Part shown: positions 23,516 through 33,983 of the stretch, piece after piece
Position numbering within the stretch: the stretch's first letter is position 1
Layout of the letters: every line of letters begins with the position of its first letter
Assembly (NCBI GenBank): GCA_017607445.1
Contig: JAEVHH010000001.1
Location: 2,356,001 to 2,420,000 of the forward strand
Direction: 5' to 3'
Source of the DNA: Histoplasma ohiense
Taxonomy: Eukaryota > Ascomycota > Eurotiomycetes > Onygenales > Ajellomycetaceae
DNA length: 64,000 nt
Notes under the pieces: generated by a model
What the model was told of the DNA's origin: nothing
What the model saw: only the letters and a program-made list of their open reading frames with translations
The model's database searches: none
Translations under genes and position numbers: made by a program

Positions 23516-24981
23516 GGCAGAGATAATTGGTTGATGCTCCTGCTGCTGCTGGTTTTGCTGAAGAGGCGATTGATTATCGGTATCCGAAGGTGGAGAGTCT
23601 GTAAAGTCAAGCTGAAGTCAGCAAATATCAACTCTGTGCACCTTTTATGTGGGTTGGAGGAAGGGGCCATCAAGGTAAGGATTGCTTTTCTCGTTTCTCT
23701 TTTCCTTGTTTGTTGCTTTTTCTTTTTTCTACGTTGTGTCAGACGTACCTTCGTACTGCGGGGATTCGGAAGCCATGGCCATCAACAGCGGCAGAGAGTG
23801 TGTAGGAAGAGGAACAGGAGCCTTCGAGACACATTACCCCTCGATTGGTGCTATCGGGAGAGCTATCGGGACTGGCGATGATGACGGCAAACCGGAAACT
23901 TTTTTAGGGGTTTTTTTTTTTTTTTTTTTTCGTTTGCAAACAGGATAGGAGGGTGATGATGTGGCTGAACTGGGGAGTTGGCAGTCTCTGCAGACAAACA
24001 GTTGAGTTTCAGAAACAAGAGGTTGCGTGCGTGCGGCAATGGGAGGATGTGCTGCTGGTGACGCGCCCGACGGCGCAAAGCAACGAAAGTGGGCGGAGCG
24101 GTGGTTGTTGCCTGAGCAGGCTTGATAAGAGGTGGGATGGAGGAGACGGATGGCGGACGACGACGGAGTCACAATTGTCACTTAGTTAAGCCGAGCACTA
24201 AAACTATCGATGCGATACCCACTCTGCGGGCTAGACAACGCTTGCTGGCAACAGGGTCTGAGCTACAGATCTGATGGACGGAGATATGAAATTTTCCGGA
24301 ACGCCACGGTTACTGGAAAAAATAGCTTCGTGGGCTGAGGCTGTTGGCAGCGATTTATAACAGACTCGGGCAAACCAGTGGCTCAGGGCAATTTCTTAGC
24401 CACTTGCGATGAACTTAAATCAGTTCTCTCCATAAATTTAGAAACAGGCACCGCATTTAACACCGTAGTACGGAGCACAGAGTACATACATACTTACACC
24501 TAACAAGTGTTATTCCCCGGAGTATTTTCCGGGTGTCTGTGCTCGTGTTATATATCAAGGACAACATCTGAGGATTTCCGAGTAACTACGGAGTACTAGA
24601 AGTCAAGCTCCTCAACTAAATACTAGCACTCCCTGCACATAGTGGTATCTCACAAAAACCAGCTTTCTTATCGTTGGCATTATTTGAATGAAGCATTGAG
24701 CGCCTAAATCATCCTATATAATACACACAATATAAGCCGGTACAGGCGGTTATTTCCTGTTCAGTCGCAGCAGAAGAAAAATGCAATCGCTTCGCTTGGA
24801 TGGTATTATGATCCAAATAATAATGCATAGAAACATAAGAAAATAAAAATAAAAGGAGCCATCCTCCCCAAAGAACGCCGTTAAAATTTACGCCATCCCA
24901 AAAAAACCGGAAAGGGGAGATCAAGATGAAGTTCAACCCAGGTATGCTCACGAAAACAAAGCCAAAAATCTTTTAGAAGGC
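23516..24981. other. Intergenic: kinase promoter/leader and 3' flank of uL11m
   Basis: No supported gene. It contains a T20 run (23911-23930) and two TACGGAG motifs (24469-24475 and 24587-24595). Short open frames here lack family features and probably lie in leader DNA. Confidence 0.6.
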
Positions 24982-25518
24982 TCAAGGGACAACCTCAATG
25001 CCAACCGTCTTTGCCTGCGCGATAACGCTCTTGCACAGCGACTGCATGCTTACCCCAGACAAGCGGACCTCGGATTGCTTGATTTTCGCAATCTCATACA
25101 CGTGTTTCAGCGACACCTTGCCGATAAAGTCCTTGCCCGGGTTCTCCGTGCCCCGAAGTCGGCCTTTGCGTATCTCGACGCCCGCTGCTTTGAGCAACAG
25201 CCAGGATGTGGTCGGGGTCCGCAGATCGAAGGTAAAGGATCGATCAGGACGGATGGTGATGAGGGCGGGGATCGGAGTTCCGGTTTCGATGTGGGCAGTG
25301 CGAGCGTTGAATTCCTGAACAGTTCATTGTCAAAGTCAGTTTATAGCGGCGACAGCAACCAATTGACGTATAGCTGTAATAGGATATACCTTGCAGAAAT
25401 CCATACTCTTCACGCCTTTACTTCCGAGTGCGGGGCCGACGGGGGGACTCGGGCTGGCCTGTCCAGCTCCCACGATGAGCTTGACGATCAGCTCCTTTGC
25501 TGCGGCTTTCTGGGCCAT
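24982..25518 (-). CDS. MRPL19: Mitochondrial 54S ribosomal protein uL11m (Mrpl19)
   Basis: Exons 25518-25390 and 25314-24982, intron 75 nt, 153 aa. It is the bacterial-type L11: N-terminal VKLIVGAGQASPSPPVGPALG is the Pro-rich hinge that contacts factors, then SMDFCKEFNART across the join, and the rRNA-binding C-domain with GKVSLKHVYEIAKIK and LCKSVIAQAKTVGIEV. It binds the GTPase-associated centre of the mitochondrial large-subunit rRNA. There is no long presequence, as in other fungal homologues. Cytosolic uL11 (L12) is excluded by the bacterial-like sequence. It starts 560 bp from SVF1 on the other strand. Confidence 0.92.
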
Positions 25519-26078
25519 TGTGGATGGATTGTGGGAGGAGGGAGGACAGGGCCAAAGGGAAAGAAAGACAAGGGCAAATACTAATGTGGCAAGTAGTTGA
25601 TGGGAGGAAGTTTTCACAAGTTGAAACCGCGAGATTTGTGAGGCCTGGTGTCGGCTTTCCTCAATTTTTGCGCTGGGGATTTTGGCGGCTGCAGATCCAT
25701 TAACAAGGATAAGCCGAATTAGCGCCCGCTTAATATAGCCGCGCCAGAATACCGCCGTCAAATTAGCCGCAGATGGATGACTAAGCATTACGCAGCTGTC
25801 CCTTCTTCCTCTCTCGTCTGTCTTTATCTTTATATGTGCTTTCTTGCTCCTCAAAGACAATCTCTCGCCGCTTGCTGCTGCTGCTGCTGCTGCTGCTGAA
25901 TTTGCCGTTGCCACGTCGTCGGAGCTCGCTTGCCGTATCTAGCATAGTCCCGGGGCTCTGGTTTCTCCGGCGGGAAGAGATATACCTACCTGTTTTGCTT
26001 CCAAACAACTTCCTCCTCATCCTCTTCCTAGTATTTCTCTTATCCCTCCTCCTAGATCAGCTCCATTTCTCTCACATC
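25519..26078. promoter_or_regulatory. Divergent promoter, uL11m / SVF1
   Basis: Both genes start here. The SVF1-side leader has a (CTG)8 microsatellite at 25874-25898. The frame of the SVF1 start codon is open upstream to at least 25836 without an ATG. Confidence 0.55.
25874..25898 (+). repeat. (CTG)8 trinucleotide repeat
   Basis: Eight GCT/CTG units in the probable SVF1 leader. In the SVF1 frame they would read as leucine. Confidence 0.85.
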
Positions 26079-27571
26079 ATGAACTGGTTCAAACAAACGT
26101 AGGTGCAGCTTCGATCCCCGTTAGTTGTACCCAACGTTATGCCTATTGCTTACTTTGTACTACCTACTTTAGCTTGGCCAATGTTGCGGGGACCCAGGAG
26201 CCCATATATGGTCCACAGGCCATCCAGTCAGTGACAGCGCAGGCACAGGCGTTGGAAACCCCATACCGGGAGTTAACTAAGGATGATTTGCGATGGAGAG
26301 CGATGCAGTCTACTTGCGTTGAGACTCAGACCTTCTATCTCTTTTCTGATAGTGGGGAGCTTGCTATGCTCCAGGTTATCTATAGCAATGTCGCGTGAGC
26401 AAACTTTCGGGAGGAGATGCTGATGCTCTTTTACTTTTTATGTTTATTTTGCTTTTGCGTCCCTATTGGAAACAGATTTGCTAAGCTATTTCCATCATAT
26501 ACATGTTGTCATTTCGATTCACAGCGGACTCCACACGACCTGCCATTTCAATTCCAAGATCTACGGAACGGACGGCAAATCACCGCATATATGGTGCAGT
26601 GACTCTGTTCATAATTATATGTTCGATGAAGACATGCTCTCATTTGGCGGGGACAACATCGCCCTCACTCTCAATGCTGAGGGTGATACATACTCCATCA
26701 AATCAGCCATTAATGAGGACAGCCTCGTCAATATCAATTTGAAACGAGCCGCGCCAGGTTTCGCGATTGGACAGAATGGCACCTCAAACTTTGGCACCGA
26801 TCCGGAAAATCCGTGGGGGAGCATGCGTCATGTGTTTTGGCCACGATGTACAGTCGAGGGTACCATTGTTACGCCGGAGAGGGAAATTGATTTCAAAGGT
26901 CATGGCCTGTTCATTCATGCCCTCCAAGGCATGAAGCCTCATCATCTTGGTATGTTCTTTGTCTTAATGAAAAGCCGTTGATTGATGTGGGTTTTTTTAT
27001 ACGCACGGTATAAAGGTTAATGCTTTTTTGCAGCCGCTCGGTGGAATTTTGGAACTTTCCAATCCCCAACGTACTCGGCGGTGTTCATGGAGTACACCAC
27101 ACCTCCTTCATACGGCTCCACAATTGTGAGCGTTGGTGGCATTGCAAAGGACGGTGAAATCGTTGTTGCAGGGCCAGTCAAGCCTGCGATCCATGTCGAA
27201 TCCGCCGAAGATACCTACAACGACTGGCCGGAACCCAAGTCGATTAAGTTCACCTGGGATGGGAAATCCAAGGACGGCAAGGCTGTCGAAGCAGTCTTGG
27301 AGGGTTCTTTGGGCGAACGCCTTGATCGTGTTGATGTTATGGCAGAGGTTCCGGGCTTTATAAAATCCATTGTCGGAAGTGTTGCTGGAACAAAACCATA
27401 CATATATCAGGTAAGCGAGAGATAATGGCTCACTGCGTGTAGTGGGGTCTTGATGTTAATATCACTCCATAGTTTTCGCCTCAAGAGAAGCTTTCCTTGA
27501 ATATTCGCGTCGGGGACACTGAGGATACAGAGCAAGGCACACTCTATTCGGAGGCAACTTTCATCTCTTAG
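26079..27571 (+). CDS. SVF1: Survival factor Svf1
   Basis: Exons 26079-26098, 26173-26394, 26525-26949, 27034-27410 and 27473-27571; 380 aa. All four introns are GT-AG and in phase. The first exon is only 20 nt and gives MNWFKQT, joined to LANVAGTQEPIYG, the conserved Svf1 N-terminus that can form an amphipathic helix. The two lipocalin-like halves follow, with LQVIYSNVAGLHTTC, FGTDPENPWGSMRHVFWPR, DFKGHGLFIHALQGMKPHH and the closing PQEKLSLNIRVGDTEDT. Yeast Svf1 supports survival under oxidative and cold stress and has been linked to ceramide handling between ER and Golgi. The length fits filamentous fungi (yeast has 481 aa with an insertion). Confidence 0.94.
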
Positions 27572-28391
27572 ATCTGCCCGGATTTTCTCTCCCTTCTTTC
27601 ATAATGTAATCACAAACGAAGAGCTCTGTCATTATCATGGTTGACCCGTGAATTGGCGTTGGGATGCTTATTTTCTTTGCCTTTTTATTTTTAATCGCTC
27701 GTTACCTCTTCTATTTTTATTTAATACTTTCTTTTGAACCACCTCTCATGCATGCAACGCCTAAAACCTTATCTATACACATGCGAACGATCACCTGTTT
27801 GTTTTTATGTTACTTCGACAAGGAGTTTTGCAAATCGTCGCTTATTCCCATCATAATCGTATTTATAATGAAATCGAATAACACCGGACAGTGTCACTTC
27901 CGTCTTCCGTCTAGAGTGTCGGATTCCCAACTACTACTTTTTTTTTCATTTTATTGTTATTTTATTCTTATTTTATTTGTTCCCCTTTCCGACTTGAAGT
28001 TTATTGAAATGGGAAGGGTTAACACATTGCCTGTCAGAGCATACCCATCTCTTCACTGCCCTACCAACCCCTTTTTCCCCTCTTCGATTCACTCATAGAA
28101 ACACATTCGTATCTTTCAACACATATCAACACAACACATCAGACCAAAAAGCACTGGCTACTTTACATATCTTCTAAAATACCCGTTTTATCTCATCCAA
28201 GAGCTATTCGCTTCTCTCCAACGGCAAAAACCAAATATCAATCCCTCTCGTTCCATCCTGACTACAGCGCTTCATCTTCCAAGTTTCCATCTCACAGTTC
28301 CGAAGTCAAGAGGAATCTCTCCAAAGCCATCTGGCGATACAAAACCAGCTATAAACAGTCAAGGCGAGGCATAAAAAATAAAAATAAAAAA
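27572..28391. other. Intergenic: SVF1 3' flank and H4-variant promoter
   Basis: T-rich then C/A-rich DNA. No gene is supported; an open frame at 27664-28098 is low complexity. The 250 bases before 28392 are pyrimidine/A-rich, as in fungal leaders. Confidence 0.55.
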
Positions 28392-30022
28392 ATGGAGACC
28401 ATCCACTCCCGCCGCAACCGCAACGTATCCAATGTCGCCAAATTTGTTCCGAAACGGCACAGGTGAGTTGATGCATTTCCAATAGCATCACATCATTTCT
28501 GGGATTGTTCATTGTCCATCCTGCGTGTTCCAGGTTGTCTTGTTTCCGGGCATATTATTCCCTCTGCCATGGATTTGCGGATGGCGGGTTTGTATGACTA
28601 CATAAGACCAGGGAAGAGACTGACTTCCCATATTGCTATTTTCGACTCCCAGGAAGCGCCTGAGAGATAATATCATGGGCATTAGTAAGTATTATATTGC
28701 CTCTGTCATTCAGCAGTTCCCGCGGCCTCCTTGAATTGATAGAAGAATGGGATGCCCGCTATAGGACATTATGTATCTAGGGATTGATCATAAACTAACG
28801 CCAGCGTCTTCTTTACCATAGCCAAACCTACTATCCGGTACGTCTATATAAACCCCAGATATCTCGGACTTCTTCATTTCAAAGTCGGCCATTATCAAAA
28901 TCCCCTGGAACAAACACCTTTTCTTCCGTGCCTGTATAATCCCTTAAGTTAAAGGCCAATAAATGGGGAAATTTTGGTTATACTACGGGATAAAATGCCC
29001 TCTACACTCAAGGCTTATTCCAAATGACACATTGCCCCTCTTATTTTTGGATACAAAGGTGCAAGCGCTGTTCCTATTCCGCCTTTCTAACCCCATGCGC
29101 AGTCGTCTCGCCCGCCGCGGTGGCGTAATTCGGATTCAGAAGGACATTTACGATACCGTCCGGTCCGTGGTTCTCGAGCGTCTTCGGGAGGTATGTTTGT
29201 GTTCGATTGATACTTTCGACTTTGTTGATGATTCAATTTGTCTCTTAAGCATACCTCTCTTCTACATCTTGCTACCAAGTCCTTGAGGTGCAAGGAAACG
29301 AAAAGGGGAGGCCTTTGGGGCAGTATAAACAGTGTGTTTTGCTAATGTTTATTTTGTTTTCCGGAACTCACTTCAAGATCATCCGGAGACTCGTCAATTT
29401 GCTTGAAGGCTCGAAGTATCCCAATAGGGAGCGCAAGGTATCCATTTCCCCCCTTCTTTTCTATTCTATTCTCTGGTTATTGCTCTCATTTCTCCTTTCA
29501 TGTGATGAGGATGAGGGAGAAAAAATAGACTGAAGCTGACTAAAAAACCCATATCTTCCTTAATATTCCAGACTGTTACCACTCGTGATGTGAGTTATTC
29601 TTCTCATTTTATATGACAATTCCTTCGAAAACTAGAGCATATGAGCAATTGGACGATTACAATGGATTGCGCGCTACGTTTGATGCTACCCGCTCTACGG
29701 AGTATGTTCGATGGCTAATCAACTATGCTCTCCTTTGTTCATGAAAGGTTGTGTTCATATTGCATGGCGTAAGTCACTCATTTTCTTTTCTTTTCTCGTC
29801 ATTCCTGTGATTTCATGAATTTGTGTTATTCCGGTGGCTCCTTTTTGAATCATCCTCTCTCGTCTCCTTCTCTTTCTCCATCCCATCCATACCCCAGCCT
29901 CCCCCCTCCCCACCAAGAAGAGCGACCAGGAAGCTTGTGTCCCCAGAACGAAATCTCAACGCTAGCTAATCTTTGTAACCGCTCGCTTATAGATGGGAAA
30001 TCCTGTCTACGGTTTTGAATAG
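28392..30022 (+). CDS. Divergent histone H4 variant
   Basis: Eight exons: 28392-28462, 28653-28684, 28822-28837, 29103-29190, 29378-29437, 29572-29589, 29748-29768 and 29993-30022, giving 111 aa. All seven introns are GT-AG and phases close. The core is plainly H4: PKRHRKRLRDNIMGITKPT, IRRLARRGGVIRI, DIYDTVRSVVLERL, RKTVTTRDVVFILHG and final VYGFE. The tail differs: instead of the Gly/Lys repeats with K5/K8/K12 it reads METIHSRRNRNVSNVAKF, while the K16 and K20 equivalents stay (PKRHRK). Loop 2 has about five extra residues (SKYPN), and the usual C-terminal GG is gone. Neurospora has a described H4 variant gene (hH4v); orthology is likely but unproven. It should pair with H3 in nucleosomes; any special role is unknown. 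Intact splice sites argue against a pseudogene. Confidence 0.88.
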
Positions 30023-33000
30023 ACTAAGGGTCTCTGGTGGTACATTACATATAATCAAATACCGACGCAAAGGTTAGATTTTACACCAGGGAAAGCACTT
30101 GGATTTTGTTCCAATTTTGATGGTCTTTTCTGGGGTCACGACATTCTCAAAATCCTCGCTTGCATGTTATGTGATGGAAACCAAGGACTCAAGATATGCT
30201 GTATGGAATGGAATGTATGTCAAATGTGGCAGGAATTATTTAAGGATTTGGTTTTTTTTTTTTTTCTTCTCTTATGTCTGCGTCGTGGAAAGGAGATTGG
30301 AGACACGGTGGGCTAGATGGCCTCTTTGATTGTGAATCTTGCTGGAAGTGCAATTGGGACGGAAAGTGTAAAATGGATGTGTGGAACGGACAATGATATC
30401 TCAATGTGATCTAGGATTTCGATGTAATTTTCTTCTCGAATCAGCTAACGTGATCTCTTTTTAAATAGTTCCTAACTACTCTACTCAAACTTCATTTCTG
30501 CTGTTAAACCCGCAATTTCACGCCTTGGAATCTAATCGTCAGACCCATATTGTTGAGCAAAGAAGATAGATTGATACCCACTAATCATATATACACTACA
30601 CAGCAAGTAGAACGCCCTTTCATAATGTAGTATATTTGGCAAGCAAGGAGGATCCAATCTTGCGCTCGTCCCGTCCGGTTCACTCCTCGGATTTTGCCAG
30701 CAAACAATTATTGATCTCCATTTCGCACATCCGCGAAACAGAATCCGAACAAACCAACTACAAGCATCATTAAATCCCCTCGCGAATCTGCCCGGCCATA
30801 CTATACCCTGGCAGATGCAGATCTCCCTGCATCGCCATTGGCACCAGCGTGTCTGGAGGGAGACTCTTAACCTTAATATGAATTCCGCTCTGAGCAAACG
30901 ACACACCGGCCCAACAAACTCTACTGATCGTCTACCACCTCCATGGGCGGTTTGCAATGAGCTGTTTGCAAAAATTGCTCCACCACTAGAGCTCATTTCC
31001 ATGTACCGATGTTTCGTGCAGGGTACGCAAGTCTCCAGATCATGTCCGAACGACTAGCAGTAGTCTGCCTCTGTGAAGTATTTGCCATCTTCGAACAAAC
31101 GTTCCTTACCGTAAGGATACTCTGCCGCGTATGGCCACTGGATCCCTGACCCGCCGGTTCAATTTTTCATATGGCAATGGGCAACAGTCCGGTGGACGAC
31201 CGGCGGAAATCCGTTTCCCACGCTTCAAATACCTCTTCAGGATGCGTGTAGGGAATCAACGGTTCTCCATCCTTGGTTTAAACTCCGTTCTCCTTGCCAA
31301 GTCAACCCAGATCTCCAAGTCGGACTTGGCTTCGCCAGGAGGGTCCACTGCTTTGTAAGATGGATGCATAGTCCGATCAGCGTTAGTGAGGCATTCAGTC
31401 TTCTTTCCCTATTGAGGGAGCAGCAGCCCGGAGAACCATATTCGAAAGAGACGCAGTTTTTCTGTCAGGAAGAAATCCTGCGTCACAGCTAATAAGTCTG
31501 GTTTAGATGATAAAATTCCGAATCCTGTACAAATTTGGAAGACCAACTTACAAGTTGGTTGGTCCGAAAAACCCAGAACATCTCAATGGACCCCATCTTC
31601 AATGTAACTAAGCTTGTTCTGTATGTGAGTTGCTGGTTCCAGTGAGGCATCTTGATCGTGTCGATGATCCAAATATCAGCAACTTCCTGATTCTAAAATT
31701 CCAGAAACTCTAGGACCTCTCCATCACAGCCAGTTTCACGGATGTCATAGGCTGTGAGCTATCCATTCATCTGGAGGATCTCACTAACAGGGTTACCAAT
31801 CTTTTCTCACAGGAGGTTGATAGTATTGATCTGACAGGTGTGGGCAGTGACACAGTGGCACTAATATGACTGATAAACACCTGGAAGGGTGGTAGACAGC
31901 AGAGAAGGAGTCATTCCAACAATTTTCCACAGTCTCTTGCAGTTGTGCCATAGGGACTCCAGCAATCTTTTCCACATAGTCGGGAGTATACTTATCCACG
32001 ACCTTACGATGGGCGACTATCCCCACCACATGCTTCGAGACAAACTCTTCGTCGATTCCAGTCATTTCCAAACTGCAGTTGCTGTGGGCCATTGAGCAAG
32101 AGCAAGATTTGTTCCATCCGTTGGCCCCGTTGCCGTTTCTGATTTTCTAGGGGGGAACGGGAAGGGTTCCAGACCCAGGACCACTGTTCCCAGCTTGCAC
32201 CCCAATGAATATTATTCCCAATCCACATCCATTGCTGTGAACATTGCAATCAGCCGGTGAGCAACAAAGGATAATATAACCAGAATAGCTGGGTCAATCA
32301 ATTCCATACCCGCGAAGCACGCATGCGCTCTGGCGCACACTTATCCGGTGTCTCGATGTCATTACAGAGTAGTGTCGCCTCGGTTGGGCCATTCATGTTT
32401 GAATGGCGTGCGAGTTTCCCATAACTACATCTTTGGTCTAGTTGCTGCTTCTATCTTCTTGTCGGGCTGTCAATTTTGGCTCGACTTGTAGGTTCGAACG
32501 ATTGCGGATGATCAAGGGAGTTGTCACAAACTTAATCGTGCTGTTCCGTCCAACGTGGTGACGGTCATCGCGTACGATACATCTCTATGACAAAGTGGTG
32601 TATACTCCAGCTCACGCAGGTTGAAGTTCTCTACGTGTACTGTGAGATAGAGAGACGTCATATTGTGGTGGAAAAGGAGGATGCCATAGATAATATGCAG
32701 CAACTACGTGTGAATGTGGCCAGCGGCTAAACTAAATACTAGTAAATAAGTGCCTTAGATGGCCCGCCACCGTCGTTAAACATACATACGGAGTACAGAT
32801 TACATTTCTACGTATTTGGAGGATAAGTTGTTCCTCTCGAAGACTTGCCAATACCACCTACCATTGATTGATCGACGGAAAACCTTCGTCGAGCGAACTA
32901 CTTCGTAGTTGCCCACCAAACACCCGGCCGATGAGTACAGGGCCAGGCCGTGTCAGCCAGTGCCTGTATTTAGAACCCAGGCAAGGGAATGGCCCTTACT

Positions 33001-33983
33001 GGATAACTACTCCATCAGCGTAACTAGTTGCCCCGACAAGACAGGTGTGTTTTGTCCCACCTCTCCGCCAACGCGGTTTGTTCGAAGGATTAGGACCACC
33101 GCCATTCAGAGACGGATCAGCCCTTCGGGGGCGAGTTGTGTGCGACGGTTGCAGCCCGCGCCCGCAGGATGGTGGAGAACGCGTACGTATGCCAACCTGC
33201 ATCTGATGGTTTCGGGTGGGAGGAGAGTGCGTCAGTCGAAGTATCAGATTCCAGGTCTCACACACTTGGCCCCCTGTGGGAGAGCTGGGAGGCGACGTAT
33301 TGGTTCTCGAGACGGCATGGAGCGAGATGCGAATCCCACCAGTCGTTATCTGCTCAGTTACAAGTATTGATCTACTTGGGTGCCCACCCGTGCCCACCCA
33401 TCGGTTGGCGTTTCGCATTTGAGTGCTGAGGACGAACTATTTATATAGTTCCGCAGTTTGCATGCAAAGAAGACTGGGCGACGAACGGCGGAGCAGCGCA
33501 GCCAGAAGAGGTGCGGCGGCATCTTGAGCTCTGATGCGCAACGTGTAATGTTGATGTAATGTAAATTCAACGGGAAATGGAAAAGGAAAGTCGCAAAAAC
33601 CTCTTTGTTCATCCTTCTTTTTTATAAAAAAGAATGTTAGTAGTTAACTGGTACCGTAGTAACTATTTAACAGCACGCTTGCTCAAACAAAGATTTCCTA
33701 AGAAGCGCTTTTGCCCATCCATCCTGTATCCAATGTCCAATGCCTCTCCTGAGCTGAACCCAAGGTAGCGATAGTCCTCATATCACCCCGCATTCAACAA
33801 CTAACCCACCCAAAGAAACGATTGTGTGTGTGCTGCCAAAAAGAGAGGAATCGCTAAATTGCTAGACAGACACCAGCCAACCAAAATGAAAGCGAACGGA
33901 GTGAAATCATGGTGGTATCTCATAGACATCGTGCAAAATCGTAAAACGTAATTAATATATAAAGAGAAATTTAGAATAAAATT
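30023..33983. other. Gene-poor intergenic region
   Basis: Nearly 4 kb between convergent genes. The middle holds a decayed molybdopterin oxidoreductase (31030-32190). A TACGGAGTA motif lies at 32787-32795 and a comparatively GC-rich stretch at about 32900-33450, with overlapping open frames on both strands that I cannot assign. The rest shows nothing recognisable. Confidence 0.65.
31030..32190 (-). pseudogene. Decayed molybdopterin oxidoreductase (nitrate reductase/formate dehydrogenase type)
   Basis: Reading the minus strand from 32190 downward, consecutive segments match the molybdopterin-binding half of prokaryote-type NasA/FdhF-like enzymes, but in different frames and with stops. They are IDEEFVSKHVV then YTPDYVEKIAGVPMAQLQ (about 32060-31930); GNPVSEILQMNG, RETGCDGE, MPHWNQ and GSIEMFWV (31800-31560); LLAVTQDFFLTE (31495-31460); LTNADRTMHPSYKAVDPPGE, SDLEIWVDLARR (31385-31280); PYTHPEEVFEAWE (31250-31210); QWPYAAEYPYGKERLFEDGK and SFGHDLET (31140-31035). 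At least three frameshifts and several stops break it, including PQ*GKKTE where the family has QWGEKT (Trp to amber). The N-terminal Fe-S part is not seen. It is not functional; the exact subfamily is uncertain. Confidence 0.75.

Noticed and set aside
25836..26078. Annotating SVF1 with an N-terminal extension.
   Set aside because: No ATG in the extension, and orthologues begin at the MNWFKQT-like start; kept only as a finding.
27664..28098. 144-codon plus-strand open frame after SVF1.
   Set aside because: Phe/Leu/Ser-rich low complexity from T-rich DNA; no neighbour or motif support.
32481..32510. GGTTCGAA sequence resembling a tRNA T-loop.
   Set aside because: No pairing T-stem, anticodon arm or acceptor stem around it. 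No tRNA or rRNA gene was found in the window.
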